A DNA stretch of 64,000 nt from an uncultured Oscillibacter sp. (GTDB lineage: Bacteria > Bacillota > Clostridia > Oscillospirales > Oscillospiraceae), in assembly GCA_910583695.1 (NCBI GenBank), contig CAJTZL010000002.1:1-64000 (forward strand), written 5' to 3'. Numbering within the stretch: position 1 is the stretch's first letter; every line of letters starts with the position of its first letter. Positions 55,114-63,774 of this stretch are shown piece after piece. Below the pieces are notes generated by a model. That model saw only the letters and a program-made list of their open reading frames with translations, did not search any database and was not told the DNA's origin. The position numbers and the translations under genes were made by a program.

Positions 55114-56454
55114 ATGCATACGGAGCAGAGCGCCCCCAGCACGGAGCTGAAACGGAACCTGAGCCGGATGGACCTGGTTTCCATGGCAGTGGGCCAGATC
55201 ATCGGCGCGGGCATCATGGCCATGACGGGCACCGCCATCGGAATGACGGGGCGGAGCGTCAATCTGGCCTTTGTCATCGCGGGCATCCTGTGCATCATGA
55301 CGGCCATCCCCCAGATCATGGTGGGCGGAACCGCCCGTTTCAAGGGCGGGCAGTACACCCAGGTGGCGGCCTTCGGCGGCCAGCGCCTGGCGGGCATTTT
55401 CACCATCATCAACGTCTTTACAGTCCTGGGCATCGCCATGTACGTCATCTCCTTTACGGAGTACCTGCTGGCCCTGGTGCCCCATGCGCCGTCCAAGCTG
55501 ATCTCCGTGGCGGTGCTCACCGTGCTGATTGCCATGAACATGCTGGGGGCCAAGCAAGCCGCCGTGCTCCAGACGGCCATGTGCTTCATCATGGCCGCCG
55601 CCATCGCCCTGTTCATCGCCTTCGGCATCACCAAGGTGCAGCCGGGTTATTTCGCCCCGCCCGATTTCATGACCAAGGGCTTCACCGGCATCCTGATGGC
55701 CTCGGCCTACCTGTCCTTTGCCGCCGGAGGCGCGCAGGTGGTCATCAACTTCTCCGGCGAAGCGAAAAAGCCCACCGTGGACATCCCCTTCGCCATCATC
55801 GTGCCCACCGTGGGAATCTCGGTGGTATACGCCCTCATAGGCACCATCGCCGCCGGCGTACTGCCCGTGGCGGACGTGGCCAACAAGAGTCTGGCCCTTG
55901 TGGCCGAGACCATTATGCCCAAGCCCATTTACGTGTTCTTCATCGTGGGTGGGGCCATGTTCGCCCTGCTCACCACCCTGAACGCCTCCATCGGCTGGAT
56001 GTGCCGCCCCATTCTCCAGGCAGCCCGGGACGGCTGGCTCCCCGGTGTGTTCGGCAGGCTCCATCCCAAATTCGCCACACCGGTCAACCTGCTGCTTCTC
56101 TTCTACTTCATCGGCATTGTGCCCATTCTGGCGGGACTGGACATCAGCATCGTCTCCAACTCCACCGTGATTTTGTCCAGCGCCACAAAGGCCATCACCT
56201 GCTTTACCGCCATCTTCCTGCCCAAGGTCATGCCGGAGCTTTGGAACAAGTCCAAATTCCACGTGCGCAAGGGCCTCCTCAGCTTCCTCAGCATCCTGGG
56301 CGGCAGCGTCGCCACCTTCCAGGTGGTGTTGCTGGTGGTCACTTCCTCCCCGGCGGAGATTATCGGAAATCTGGTGATCCTGGGCATCTCCGTGGTTTAC
56401 GCCTTGGTCCGCAGCAAAAAGGTCGTCATGGAAATCAGCTACGAGGACTGCTGA
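55114..56454 (+). CDS. APC-superfamily amino acid permease
   Basis: A 446-residue carrier with about twelve helices. The N-terminal substrate-binding motif IIGAGIMAMTGTAIG and the segment SFAAGGAQVVINFSGEAKKP agree with the amino acid-polyamine-organocation family. It has GGAGG ahead of the ATG and follows the EFR1 gene after 68 bases with no terminator seen. As a partner of a C-S lyase it likely imports a sulfur amino acid or an S-conjugate; the exact substrate is not readable. Confidence 0.88.
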   Translation: MHTEQSAPSTELKRNLSRMDLVSMAVGQIIGAGIMAMTGTAIGMTGRSVNLAFVIAGILCIMTAIPQIMVGGTARFKGGQYTQVAAFGGQRLAGIFTIINVFTVLGIAMYVISFTEYLLALVPHAPSKLISVAVLTVLIAMNMLGAKQAAVLQTAMCFIMAAAIALFIAFGITKVQPGYFAPPDFMTKGFTGILMASAYLSFAAGGAQVVINFSGEAKKPTVDIPFAIIVPTVGISVVYALIGTIAAGVLPVADVANKSLALVAETIMPKPIYVFFIVGGAMFALLTTLNASIGWMCRPILQAARDGWLPGVFGRLHPKFATPVNLLLLFYFIGIVPILAGLDISIVSNSTVILSSATKAITCFTAIFLPKVMPELWNKSKFHVRKGLLSFLSILGGSVATFQVVLLVVTSSPAEIIGNLVILGISVVYALVRSKKVVMEISYEDC

Positions 56455-56470
56455 ACGCCATTCCACCCCC

Positions 56471-56504
56471 CGCGGCCCCGGAGCGGCTTTGCTCCGGGGC
56501 CGCG
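56471..56504. terminator. GC-rich hairpin after the permease gene
   Basis: A 14-bp perfect stem (CGCGGCCCCGGAGC / GCTCCGGGGCCGCG) with a 6-nt loop but no U run. It may partly end the operon before the marR promoter. Confidence 0.65.
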
Positions 56505-56505
56505 C

Positions 56506-56534
56506 TTGCCAAACGACGGCATATGTGATAGGAT
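56506..56534 (+). promoter_or_regulatory. Promoter of the marR gene
   Basis: TTGCCA, 17 bases, TAGGAT, about 32 bases upstream of the ATG. It overlaps the foot of the preceding hairpin. Confidence 0.6.
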
Positions 56535-56565
56535 GTTCCCATCAAAATCCCGGGAGGAGGCCGCC

Positions 56566-57129
56566 ATGTCCCTGCCAGATTGCTTTACCGCCCTGCTTGA
56601 CCAGTTCTACAACATGGAGCGGATCATCACAGCCATCGAAAAGCAGCCCAAAACCTACGAGGGCGTGTCCCTCCACGCCAACGAGTCCCATACCCTCAAG
56701 CTCATCGCCCAAAGCGAGGGAATCAGTCAGGCCGACCTGTCCGAGCGCATGTACCGCACCAAGGGAGCAACCTCCATCGCCGTGGACAAGCTGGTGAAAA
56801 AGGGCCTGATCCGCCGGGAGCGGGAAGAGGGAAACCAGCGCCGCTACCTCCTCACCCTCACCGGCCTGGGCTGGCGGGTGCATGAGGCCCACCTGCGCTA
56901 CGACGCCGCCAACGCGGAATGGGCCGCCGGGCTTCTGGACCTGACGGAGCAGGACCTGGAAACCACCATCCGGACGCTGGACCGCGTCATTACCCTCTAT
57001 TCCAGGCGCTACCTGAAAAACGGCGTGTATGTGAGCCGGGGCGGGGCGGAGCATGGGCCGGTGCCGGAGGAGGCGGACGGCTCCCTGCCGGAAGCAGACA
57101 CGCCTCCGGCAGGTGAAGCGCAAGCGTGA
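56566..57129 (+). CDS. MarR family transcriptional regulator
   Basis: A 187-residue winged-helix regulator. The DNA-binding core covers residues 40-100: LHANESHTLKLIAQSEGISQ, ADLSERMYRTKGATSIAVDK, LVKKGLIRREREEGNQRRYL. Dimerisation helices flank it. The C-terminal 35 residues are Pro/Glu/Gly-rich and unusual. The start is fixed by GGGAGGAGG. It follows the C-S lyase, EFR1 and permease genes and is the best candidate to bind the tandem boxes upstream of that operon. Confidence 0.92.
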   Translation: MSLPDCFTALLDQFYNMERIITAIEKQPKTYEGVSLHANESHTLKLIAQSEGISQADLSERMYRTKGATSIAVDKLVKKGLIRREREEGNQRRYLLTLTGLGWRVHEAHLRYDAANAEWAAGLLDLTEQDLETTIRTLDRVITLYSRRYLKNGVYVSRGGAEHGPVPEEADGSLPEADTPPAGEAQA

Positions 57130-57188
57130 GCCGCATCCTATAATGGAGCAGGCGGCCGGGCCGCTTAATTTTCCCGCTTCCCCCTATG

Positions 57189-57204
57189 GATTTTCGCGAA
57201 AATC
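57189..57204. promoter_or_regulatory. Palindrome in the degV promoter
   Basis: GATTTTCGCGAAAATC is a perfect 16-bp palindrome. It covers the -35 region of a TACAAT -10 box at 57210-57215 ahead of degV, so it may be an operator. Confidence 0.55.
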
Positions 57205-57287
57205 TATGATACAATAGCTCCGCGCCGCGGGGCGGGGATTCAACAGACTAGGGTTCGGGCGCGCTGCCGGACCTGGAAGGAGCTCCT

Positions 57288-58127
57288 ATGATCAAGATTA
57301 CCACCGACAGCACCTGCGACCTGCCGGCCCGGCTGCTGAAGCAATACGATATCACCGTCTTCCCCCTGGGCATTGTCAAGGCCGGAAAGCTCTACCGCGA
57401 CGGCGTGGACATCCGCACGGCGGACATCGCCGCCCACGTAGAAGCCGGAGGGGAAATCACCACCACCAACGCCGTCAATGCGGCGGACTACGAGGACGCC
57501 TTCCGGGCGCTGGCGGAACGGTACGACGCCGTCATCCACCTCAACATCGGCAGCGGCTTTTCCTGCTGCCATCAAAACGCCAAGCTGGCGGCGGAAGAAG
57601 TGCCGGAGGTCTACGTGGTGGACTCCGGAAACCTGACCGTGGGGCACGGCATGATGGTGCTGGCCGCCGCAGAGGCCGCCCAGGCGGGAAAGTCCGTCAC
57701 GGAGATTCTGGAGCTTTTGGAGGCCATGGTTCCCCGTCTGGAGACCAGCTTCGTCCTGGACCGGCTGGACTACATGAAAAAGGGCGGGCGCTGTTCCGCC
57801 GTCACCGCCCTGGGGGCGAACCTCCTGAAGCTCCACCCCTGCGTGGAGGTCATCGACGGCAAGATGTCCGTGACCAAAAAGTTCCGGGGAGCCATCGCCA
57901 AGGTGGTGGCGGACTACGTGCGGGAGCGTCTCCGGGATCGGACGGACCTGGATTTCAGCCGCATCTTCCTGGTGGATACCTGCCCGGGGGACGAGCTGGC
58001 AGGCATCGCCCGGGAGATCATCCGGGAGGACGGCCGCTTCGGCGAAATTCTGGAGGCCAAGGCGGGCTGCACCATCTTCTGTCACTGCGGGCCCAACACC
58101 CTGGGGCTGATTCTTCTGCGGAAATAA
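57288..58127 (+). CDS. DegV family fatty-acid-binding protein
   Basis: A 279-residue protein of the DegV/FakB family, which presents fatty acids to the kinase FakA. It starts KITTDSTCDLPARLLKQYDI, has the lipid-site segment TTNAVNAADYEDAF, NIGSGFSCCHQNA, VDSGNLTVGHGMMVL and the later RLDYMKKGGRC. The C-terminal hallmark HCGPNTLGLILLRK is present. GGAGC sits ahead of the ATG. No fakA gene is near, as is usual for scattered degV copies. Confidence 0.94.
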   Translation: MIKITTDSTCDLPARLLKQYDITVFPLGIVKAGKLYRDGVDIRTADIAAHVEAGGEITTTNAVNAADYEDAFRALAERYDAVIHLNIGSGFSCCHQNAKLAAEEVPEVYVVDSGNLTVGHGMMVLAAAEAAQAGKSVTEILELLEAMVPRLETSFVLDRLDYMKKGGRCSAVTALGANLLKLHPCVEVIDGKMSVTKKFRGAIAKVVADYVRERLRDRTDLDFSRIFLVDTCPGDELAGIAREIIREDGRFGEILEAKAGCTIFCHCGPNTLGLILLRK

Positions 58128-58134
58128 AGGAACA

Positions 58135-58158
58135 GCGGCGGGCCTTACGGCCCGCCGC
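58135..58158. terminator. Hairpin between convergent degV and the 591-residue gene
   Basis: A 10-bp stem (GCGGCGGGCC / GGCCCGCCGC) with loop TTAC; no strong U run on either side. Confidence 0.65.
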
Positions 58159-58176
58159 CAACGCTTTCAGGGAGCT

Positions 58177-59952
58177 TCAATTATCCCAGTCCACATATTC
58201 AAATCCCGTGGCCTGGACGATGCCGTGCTCCGGGAACTCCGCACCCTCCAGCACGAAGGTATAGCGGATGTGGTCCCGCACGTTCAGAAGCACCGCCAGG
58301 GGCACCTCCGCCGTGTTGAAGTCCAGATAGCCCAGGCTGTCCTCCATGCGGACATAATAGTGAGTGTCGCCGCTGATGACCGCACTGCGAATTTCGGCCA
58401 CGACGCCCTCCTGCTCCTGGGACTCTCCGGCGGGCTTCTGCTCTCCGGCGGCGATGAGGCCCGCGTGGGCCAGGGCCTGCCGGTAATTGTTCTCGCACTC
58501 CGCCAGCGTCTGCCCCGTCTCCACCAGCTGGTACTGCTGGACATTGACCATGGCGTACATTTTCACCAGCCCGTCGTTACCCTTCAGGGACATGAAATAG
58601 GTGGGCTGGCCCGCGATGTTCAGCAGCAGGGGGAAGGTGGCCTCATAGCTCATCTGCTGGACCCGGCTCTCAGCAGATGCCTTGGCGGAGTTCTCCGTGG
58701 CCCCGGCGCAGGGATAGAACTTGGTCTCCTTGGTCCGCTGGTTGGAGAGGATGAAGCCGATGTTGGACTGGTCCGAGGTGACGGAGGTGACTCCGGTGTA
58801 CATATACACGTCGTCGTCTATGGCGATATAGTTCCATCCTTCGGTTGTAACCGTCACGTCCCGCTGGCCGAACATGGAGTTCAGGAAACCGTTGTGGTAC
58901 ATGCCGTAGAAGTCGTACTGCTGCATGATGATGTCATAGGAGTACACCCGGTCCACCCAGTTGGGAACCTGCTCGTGGTATTCGCTCTCACCGGTGACGG
59001 CGTTGACCAGCACCGCGCCCTTCACGTCCGTACCCCCGAAGAGGCCGATGGTCCGTACAATTCGGGAGCAGACCCAGAAGGGCGTTCCCTCCTCGTTGAT
59101 CTCGAAAACCGGCTCGTCAAACATCATGGTGGGATAGTGGAACCGGAGATGGCGGTACAGGTTCCGGCTGAAGTGCTCCGCCACGGTGTACTTCATGCCC
59201 TCTTCCAGGCGGACCACCTCCGCCTCCTGGCTCACCATATCGATGATGAGGTAAGCCGGGAGTCCGTCTCCCCGGTTGGTGAACCACTTGATGAGATCCC
59301 CGTAGCGCAGGGAGGTCACTCGGACCGGGCGGCCCTGGTAATTGATCTGGGTATAGGCGGGCAGAATCTCGAACTGGGACACCATGTCCGCCAGCTCGCC
59401 CAGCTTCCGGGTGCCCAGCTGGGCGGCGGAGTCTTTGTCCAGCATGGGAATCTGGTCATAAGAAATCTCCTCCACCTCGGCGGTGAAGTCCCCTGCCTTG
59501 AGCGTCAGGAGCTTGGAATAGCTTCCCGCTCGGAACACCACCCAGCTGGACAGGGCCCCCAAAGCCAGGGTGACAACCAGAAGCACCACCGCCAGGAAGG
59601 GGACGGCGCACTGCTTGCGGACGAAGTGGAAATAGCCCTTGACGCTGCCGTCGCCCTGAAAGCCGGAGGTAAAGATGGCGCAGACGCAGTAGACGGCGCA
59701 GAGGAGGAAGACGAAGACGTAAAACTCCTCGGCGTGGAGATTCAGGGCGGGAAGCTCCAGGTAGAAATAGACCAGGCCGAACACCAGCGTCACCACCAGG
59801 TTGGTGAGAGTGCGGCTCAAGGGACTGCCCATGGCGCGGCGGGCTTTCCGGGGCTTTCGAGGCCGGGGATTGGGTCCGCCGCCCTGGAAGCTCTCGGGAT
59901 TAAACCCGCCTCCAAAGGCGCTGGATCCGCCGAATTGAAATGTAAAGGGCAT
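58177..59952 (-). CDS. Large membrane protein of unknown function
   Basis: A 591-residue protein. The N-terminal 45 residues are Gly/Pro/Arg-rich (FQFGGSSAFGGGF, RPRKPRKARRAM) and cytoplasmic. Three helices follow: TLTNLVVTLVFGLVYFYLEL, FYVFVFLLCAVYCVCAIFTS and FLAVVLLVVTLALGALSSWV. The remaining 430 residues form a large domain, probably outside the cell, with DMVSQEAEVVRLEEG, VFEINEEGTPFWVCSRIV and a final beta domain (GYLDFNTAEVPLAVLL). Similar proteins occur in Clostridia, but I know no function. It lies downstream of the bactofilin gene, separated by a strong hairpin. Confidence 0.82.
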   Translation of the reverse strand: MPFTFQFGGSSAFGGGFNPESFQGGGPNPRPRKPRKARRAMGSPLSRTLTNLVVTLVFGLVYFYLELPALNLHAEEFYVFVFLLCAVYCVCAIFTSGFQGDGSVKGYFHFVRKQCAVPFLAVVLLVVTLALGALSSWVVFRAGSYSKLLTLKAGDFTAEVEEISYDQIPMLDKDSAAQLGTRKLGELADMVSQFEILPAYTQINYQGRPVRVTSLRYGDLIKWFTNRGDGLPAYLIIDMVSQEAEVVRLEEGMKYTVAEHFSRNLYRHLRFHYPTMMFDEPVFEINEEGTPFWVCSRIVRTIGLFGGTDVKGAVLVNAVTGESEYHEQVPNWVDRVYSYDIIMQQYDFYGMYHNGFLNSMFGQRDVTVTTEGWNYIAIDDDVYMYTGVTSVTSDQSNIGFILSNQRTKETKFYPCAGATENSAKASAESRVQQMSYEATFPLLLNIAGQPTYFMSLKGNDGLVKMYAMVNVQQYQLVETGQTLAECENNYRQALAHAGLIAAGEQKPAGESQEQEGVVAEIRSAVISGDTHYYVRMEDSLGYLDFNTAEVPLAVLLNVRDHIRYTFVLEGAEFPEHGIVQATGFEYVDWDN

Positions 59953-60015
59953 GAAAAAGCCCTCCTTTCTCTTTTTTCCATATTTTACAGGAAAAGTGTG
60001 AACAAATCAAGTTTG

Positions 60016-60050
60016 CCCCGTCCGGCGAAAAGTATTTTCGCCGGACGGGG
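60016..60050. terminator. Strong hairpin downstream of the bactofilin gene
   Basis: A 16-bp perfect stem (CCCCGTCCGGCGAAAA / TTTTCGCCGGACGGGG) with a 3-nt loop. On either strand the hairpin is followed by ordinary sequence, so termination is likely but not certain. Confidence 0.8.
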
Positions 60051-60093
60051 CATGTTCTTCTCTCTGGAGCTTTTATAAAATGGATGTACGCGC

Positions 60094-60585
60094 TCAGTCC
60101 TCCGGCTTCTCGTCTTTCTTCTCGGGTTTTGACGGGGACAGGCCCTCTACGCGGGGAGTGGACGCCTGTTCCGGGACCATGGTAGTTCGCCCGTTGAGGC
60201 GGCCGCCGTTTTCGATGACAAAGGAGACCGTAGTCACGTCGCCGTTGATGGTGCCGGTCCGTTCCAGCTGTACGTGGTCGTGGGAAACCAGATTCCCCTC
60301 CACCTGTCCGGCAATGCGGATTACATCAGCCTCCACGGGGCCCTTCACCCTGCCGGTGGCGGTCACAATGACATAGCCCTTCAGGCTCACCTCGCCTTCC
60401 ACGGTGCCTTCGATCTGCACCACGCCCTCGCCGCTGAGTTTTCCGGTGACAAGCAGGTCCTTGGCAATGACGGTACTGCTCCGCGGCTCGGGAAGCTCGG
60501 GGATATCGGCGCCTTCCCTCCGCTCATCGTCGGTCTGGGACTCCACCGGAGGAGTATTCTTGGGTTGCCCTCCAAAAAAAGCCAT
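60094..60585 (-). CDS. Bactofilin
   Basis: A 163-residue polymer-forming cytoskeletal protein. The central bactofilin beta-helix, residues 45-140, has the six-residue periodic pattern: TVIAKDLLVTGKLSGEGVVQ, IEGTVEGEVSLKGYVIVTAT, GRVKGPVEADVIRIAGQVEG, NLVSHDHVQLERTGTINGDV. Both ends are disordered and charged (ESQTDDERREGA; PSKPEKKDEKPED). The ATG at 60585 follows GAGGTG; a longer frame crosses the promoter at 60616-60644. Confidence 0.94.
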   Translation of the reverse strand: MAFFGGQPKNTPPVESQTDDERREGADIPELPEPRSSTVIAKDLLVTGKLSGEGVVQIEGTVEGEVSLKGYVIVTATGRVKGPVEADVIRIAGQVEGNLVSHDHVQLERTGTINGDVTTVSFVIENGGRLNGRTTMVPEQASTPRVEGLSPSKPEKKDEKPED

Positions 60586-60615
60586 TTCATTCACCTCGTT
60601 TGCGAAATTGAGGTT

Positions 60616-60644
60616 AGTATACCATAATGCGGCGGAGATTACAA
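60616..60644 (-). promoter_or_regulatory. Promoter of the bactofilin gene
   Basis: Minus strand TTGTAA, 17 bases, TATACT, about 25 bases before the ATG. Confidence 0.78.
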
Positions 60645-60747
60645 GTCTGGGAAAGGACAATCTCTCCGGAAGACTGCCAAAAAAAGGGGGTAGATTTTGG
60701 CAGGGCTGGAAAGAAGCGGAACGAAACGTGTCGAAGGAGCCAGGAGT

Positions 60748-61857
60748 TCAGGTCCCGGCGCGCCGGAGCATGCGGACGCCCGCCGTCAGCATGGGCAGGG
60801 CGAAGAGAACCAGTGCGCCGTAGCAGATGGCCCCATAGCCCTTGTCGATGAGCTCCGTCAGGCCAAAGGTGGAAACGCAGATTCCCAGGGATGTCACCGC
60901 TCCCGTCATCAGGGGCCGGCCCAGCCAGGGCCAGGAGGAGCCGGCAGACCCGGCGGGCGTAAGCCCTGCCCGCGGGCAGAGGACCCGCTCCATGCGGTCC
61001 TCCAGGGCTTTGATGAACCCGGCGGCGGTCTCCACCAGCGTTCCAAAGAGGACAATTTCAAAAAGGACATAGAGCCACGGCATATGCAGCCGCCCAAAAA
61101 TGGCCATCACCGGCGTTTCGGAGGCCAGGACCGCCGGGAGGTCACAGCCCATGGCCAGCAGCAGCGGCAGGGCGGGGGCCGCTCCCAGGATTCCCGCCAA
61201 AACTCCGCAGGTCACGGCCTCCCGGCGGCTCCGAAGGTCCCGGAGGGTGTAGAGAATCATAGAGACGCAGATCAGATTATAGGAGGCGTAGCGCAGGCCC
61301 CCGAAGAGCCAGCCGGGGGCGGCCTCCCCTTTTTGGAGCTCAGAGATGACGGCGTCCCCAAAGTGCAGAAAGACGGCGGCGAGAAACAGGAGGTAGACCG
61401 CGTAGAGCACATAGGCCCAGAGGGACAGGGCCTTCTCGATAGCCTCCGTGCCCCGCAGCACCAGGAACATCACGCCGGACGACAGCAGCGCCACACCCAC
61501 CCATGAGGGCAGTCCCGTCAGGGCGCGGACCATGGCGGCGGCGGTGGCGTTGACCACTCCCAGAACCAGGAGGAGCATGGCGTAAAAGCAGAGGTCATAG
61601 AGGAATCCGGCCCGGCCCAGAAGGCGGCGCATCATGGAGCCGTAGTCATAGGTCCGGAAGACCCGGACGAACTCAAAGGTGACGGCGCAGAGCAGGGACC
61701 ACCCCGCCGCCGCCGCCGCCAGGGCCAGCAGCCCTCCCAGCAGTCCGTATCTCCCGAAGTACCGGGCGATCTCCGCCCCGGTGCCGTAGCCGCCGCCGAT
61801 CAGCACGGATTGAAAGACCAGGCCGGGGGTCAGGTATCGGGTCCACCGTCTCTTCAT
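60748..61857 (-). CDS. YkvI-like membrane carrier
   Basis: A 369-residue integral membrane protein with about ten helices, similar to the YkvI group of the APC superfamily. Features: YLTPGLVFQSVLIGGGYGTG at the N terminus (the glycine-rich unwound helix of this fold), AEIARYFGRYGLLGG, and in the C-terminal half VLFEIVLFGTLVETAAGFI. AAGGAGG lies before the ATG at 61857. The substrate is unknown. It is divergent from the LysM-GH18 gene. Confidence 0.83.
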   Translation of the reverse strand: MKRRWTRYLTPGLVFQSVLIGGGYGTGAEIARYFGRYGLLGGLLALAAAAAGWSLLCAVTFEFVRVFRTYDYGSMMRRLLGRAGFLYDLCFYAMLLLVLGVVNATAAAMVRALTGLPSWVGVALLSSGVMFLVLRGTEAIEKALSLWAYVLYAVYLLFLAAVFLHFGDAVISELQKGEAAPGWLFGGLRYASYNLICVSMILYTLRDLRSRREAVTCGVLAGILGAAPALPLLLAMGCDLPAVLASETPVMAIFGRLHMPWLYVLFEIVLFGTLVETAAGFIKALEDRMERVLCPRAGLTPAGSAGSSWPWLGRPLMTGAVTSLGICVSTFGLTELIDKGYGAICYGALVLFALPMLTAGVRMLRRAGT

Positions 61858-61977
61858 CTGCACAGCCTCCTTGTCCCTTTGCCCCATACATATGGCGGGG
61901 AGGCCCGGGGTATGCGGGAAAGTTCGCATAGGGGACAAAGGCCCGGACATAGGGTTTTGCGAAAGAGGTGATGGTTT

Positions 61978-62979
61978 ATGACGATCCATGTAGTGAGTCC
62001 CGGAGAGACCGTGGACTCCATTGCCGCCGGATACGGCGTAGCCCCGAAGCAGCTGGCGGCGGACAACGAGCTGCCGCCGGACTATGCCCTGGCGGTTGGC
62101 CAGACGCTGGTGGTGCGGTTTCCCCGGGCGGTCCACGTCGCGGCGGCGGGAGAGACCCTGACCTCCATCGCGGCCCGGTACGGCACCACGGTCCGCCAGC
62201 TTTGGCGGAACAACTGGACCCTGGGCGGGCAGGAAGCCCTGGCGGCGGGCCAGCTCCTGGTCATCTCATATTTTGGGGAGAAGCTCGGGGAGGGCGTGTT
62301 CAACGGCTACGCCTATCCCTTTATCTCTCCGGAGCTGCTGGCGGAGCAGCTGCCCTACCTCTCCGCCATGGCCCCCTTTACCTACGGCATCACGGCGGAG
62401 GGAGGCCTCCTCCCCCTGGACGACGAGGCCATGCTGGAGGCGGCTCGGGAACGGGGTACCAAGCCGGTGATGCACCTGTCCACCCTGACGGAGGCGGGGC
62501 AGTTCGACACAGGCCGGGCGGCCTTCATTCTGACGGACTACGAGGCCCAGGGACGGCTGGCGGCGGAGGTGCTGCAAACGGTGCTGCGGAAGGACTTCGC
62601 GGGGCTGGACGTGGATTTTGAATACCTGCCGGGGCAACTGGCGGGGGCCTATGCGGCCTTTTTGGGGCGGCTTCGGCAGCTGCTGGCGGCCCAGGGGCGC
62701 TTCCTCTGGGCCGCGCTGGCGCCCAAAACGAACACCCGGCAGCGGGGGCTTTTGTACGAGGGCCATGACTACGCCGCCGTCTCCGCGGCGGTGGACGGTG
62801 TGCTGCTGATGACCTATGGATGCCGTCTCTTCGCACACCGGCGGAACGCCTTGCAAATCAAGGCTTCCACAGAGCGGCCCCTGCGGCGCCCCCCCCTTAT
62901 GCGCCGCTCTCCTCTCTCCATGGACAAGCCCTGCCGCGCAAAAGGGCGCGCGATTTTAATCGCGCGCCCCTTCAAGTAG
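61978..62979 (+). pseudogene. Truncated LysM-GH18 peptidoglycan hydrolase
   Basis: Reading frame of 333 codons. Residues 2-47 and 50-95 are two LysM domains (HVVSPGETVDSIAAGYGVAP; HVAAAGETLTSIAARYGTTV). A GH18 barrel follows (FNGYAYPFISPELLAEQLPY; catalytic DxDxE in FAGLDVDFEYLPG), as in spore cortex or germination enzymes of the YaaH/SleL type. The match stops at VDGVLLMTYG near residue 281, where full proteins continue with a W-x-GYTYGPP-type stretch for 100 or more residues. Here an unrelated Arg/Pro-rich tail runs into the terminator of the convergent crp gene. The barrel lacks its last strands, so activity is doubtful. Confidence 0.8.
62940..62970 (-). terminator. Terminator of the Crp/Fnr gene
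   Basis: A 12-bp stem (GGGCGCGCGATT / AATCGCGCGCCC) with a 2-base loop; TTTT follows on the minus strand. The plus-strand GH18 remnant reads through it. Confidence 0.88.
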
Positions 62980-63691
62980 ACATCCCGTTCCTGCTCTGGG
63001 ACATATAGACCCGCAGCTCCCGCTGAGCCCGGTGATACTGCCCGGCGCTGAAGGAGGCCTTGCCCCGCTGAATGGAAAGCACTCCGTCCTTGACAAACTG
63101 GGTCAGCGTGCGGTTGATGGTCTTCTCCGTCAGCCCCACCTCCTCGCTGATCTGCCGGCGGGTCTTGTTCAGGACCACCAGCCCGGCGGTTCGGACGCCC
63201 TGTTCCTCCGCCTGACGGACCAGATACTTTAAAAGCACATACTTGGCGGAGTAAAACAGCCGCTCTCCCCGGCTGTAGCTGGAGCAGTAGAGCTTAGCCG
63301 CCACATGGCGGCTGACGGCCCGGAGAAGCCCAATGTCCTGCCGGAGCCACGCGTCAAAATCCTCCACCGGCAGGGAAGCCACCAGACACTCCGTCACCGT
63401 CTCAATGGTTACGGAGGTCGTGGCCGCTCCCGCCAGCAGGGTCACTTCCCCGATAAAGGATACCGCCTCGTTCACCTCAATCATGAACACGCTGCCGTTT
63501 TCAAATTCGTTCACCACCCGGAAGGTCCCCCGGAGCAAGATGCCGATTCGTTCCAAGGGACTGTCCTTCTGATGGATCAGGGTATGGGCGGGGTAGGTCC
63601 TGAGCTGAAACCGCCCGTCCAGCTCCTCCGGAATCCGACCGGTAAACTCCCGCAGTCCCGGAGACAGCTCCAGCAGCTCGGCATAGCGCAT
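62972..63691 (-). CDS. Crp/Fnr family transcriptional regulator
   Basis: A 239-residue regulator. The N-terminal cyclic-nucleotide-binding-type barrel covers residues 20-130 (HTLIHQKDSPLERIGILLRG, VNEAVSFIGEVTLLAG). A long dimer helix follows, then an HTH with NKTRRQISEEVGLTEKTINRTLTQ-type sequence near 175-200, wing GVLSIQRGKASF. No cysteine cluster for an Fnr iron-sulfur centre is present. The cAMP-contact residues are not clearly conserved, so the signal is unknown. Confidence 0.91.
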   Translation of the reverse strand: MRYAELLELSPGLREFTGRIPEELDGRFQLRTYPAHTLIHQKDSPLERIGILLRGTFRVVNEFENGSVFMIEVNEAVSFIGEVTLLAGAATTSVTIETVTECLVASLPVEDFDAWLRQDIGLLRAVSRHVAAKLYCSSYSRGERLFYSAKYVLLKYLVRQAEEQGVRTAGLVVLNKTRRQISEEVGLTEKTINRTLTQFVKDGVLSIQRGKASFSAGQYHRAQRELRVYMSQSRNGMST

Positions 63692-63723
63692 CGGTATCTC
63701 TCCCTTTCCGGCATTGAAAATTG

Positions 63724-63757
63724 CCCCATGAAATCATGATACCATGGTTTCATGGGG
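63724..63757. promoter_or_regulatory. Near-perfect palindrome upstream of the Crp/Fnr gene
   Basis: CCCCATGAAATCATG (63724-63738) is inverted at 63743-63757 with one mismatch and a 4-base centre. It could be the terminator of the upstream amidohydrolase gene or a binding site of the Crp/Fnr protein. Confidence 0.55.
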
Positions 63758-63774
63758 CGCACAAGCTCTTTTCT

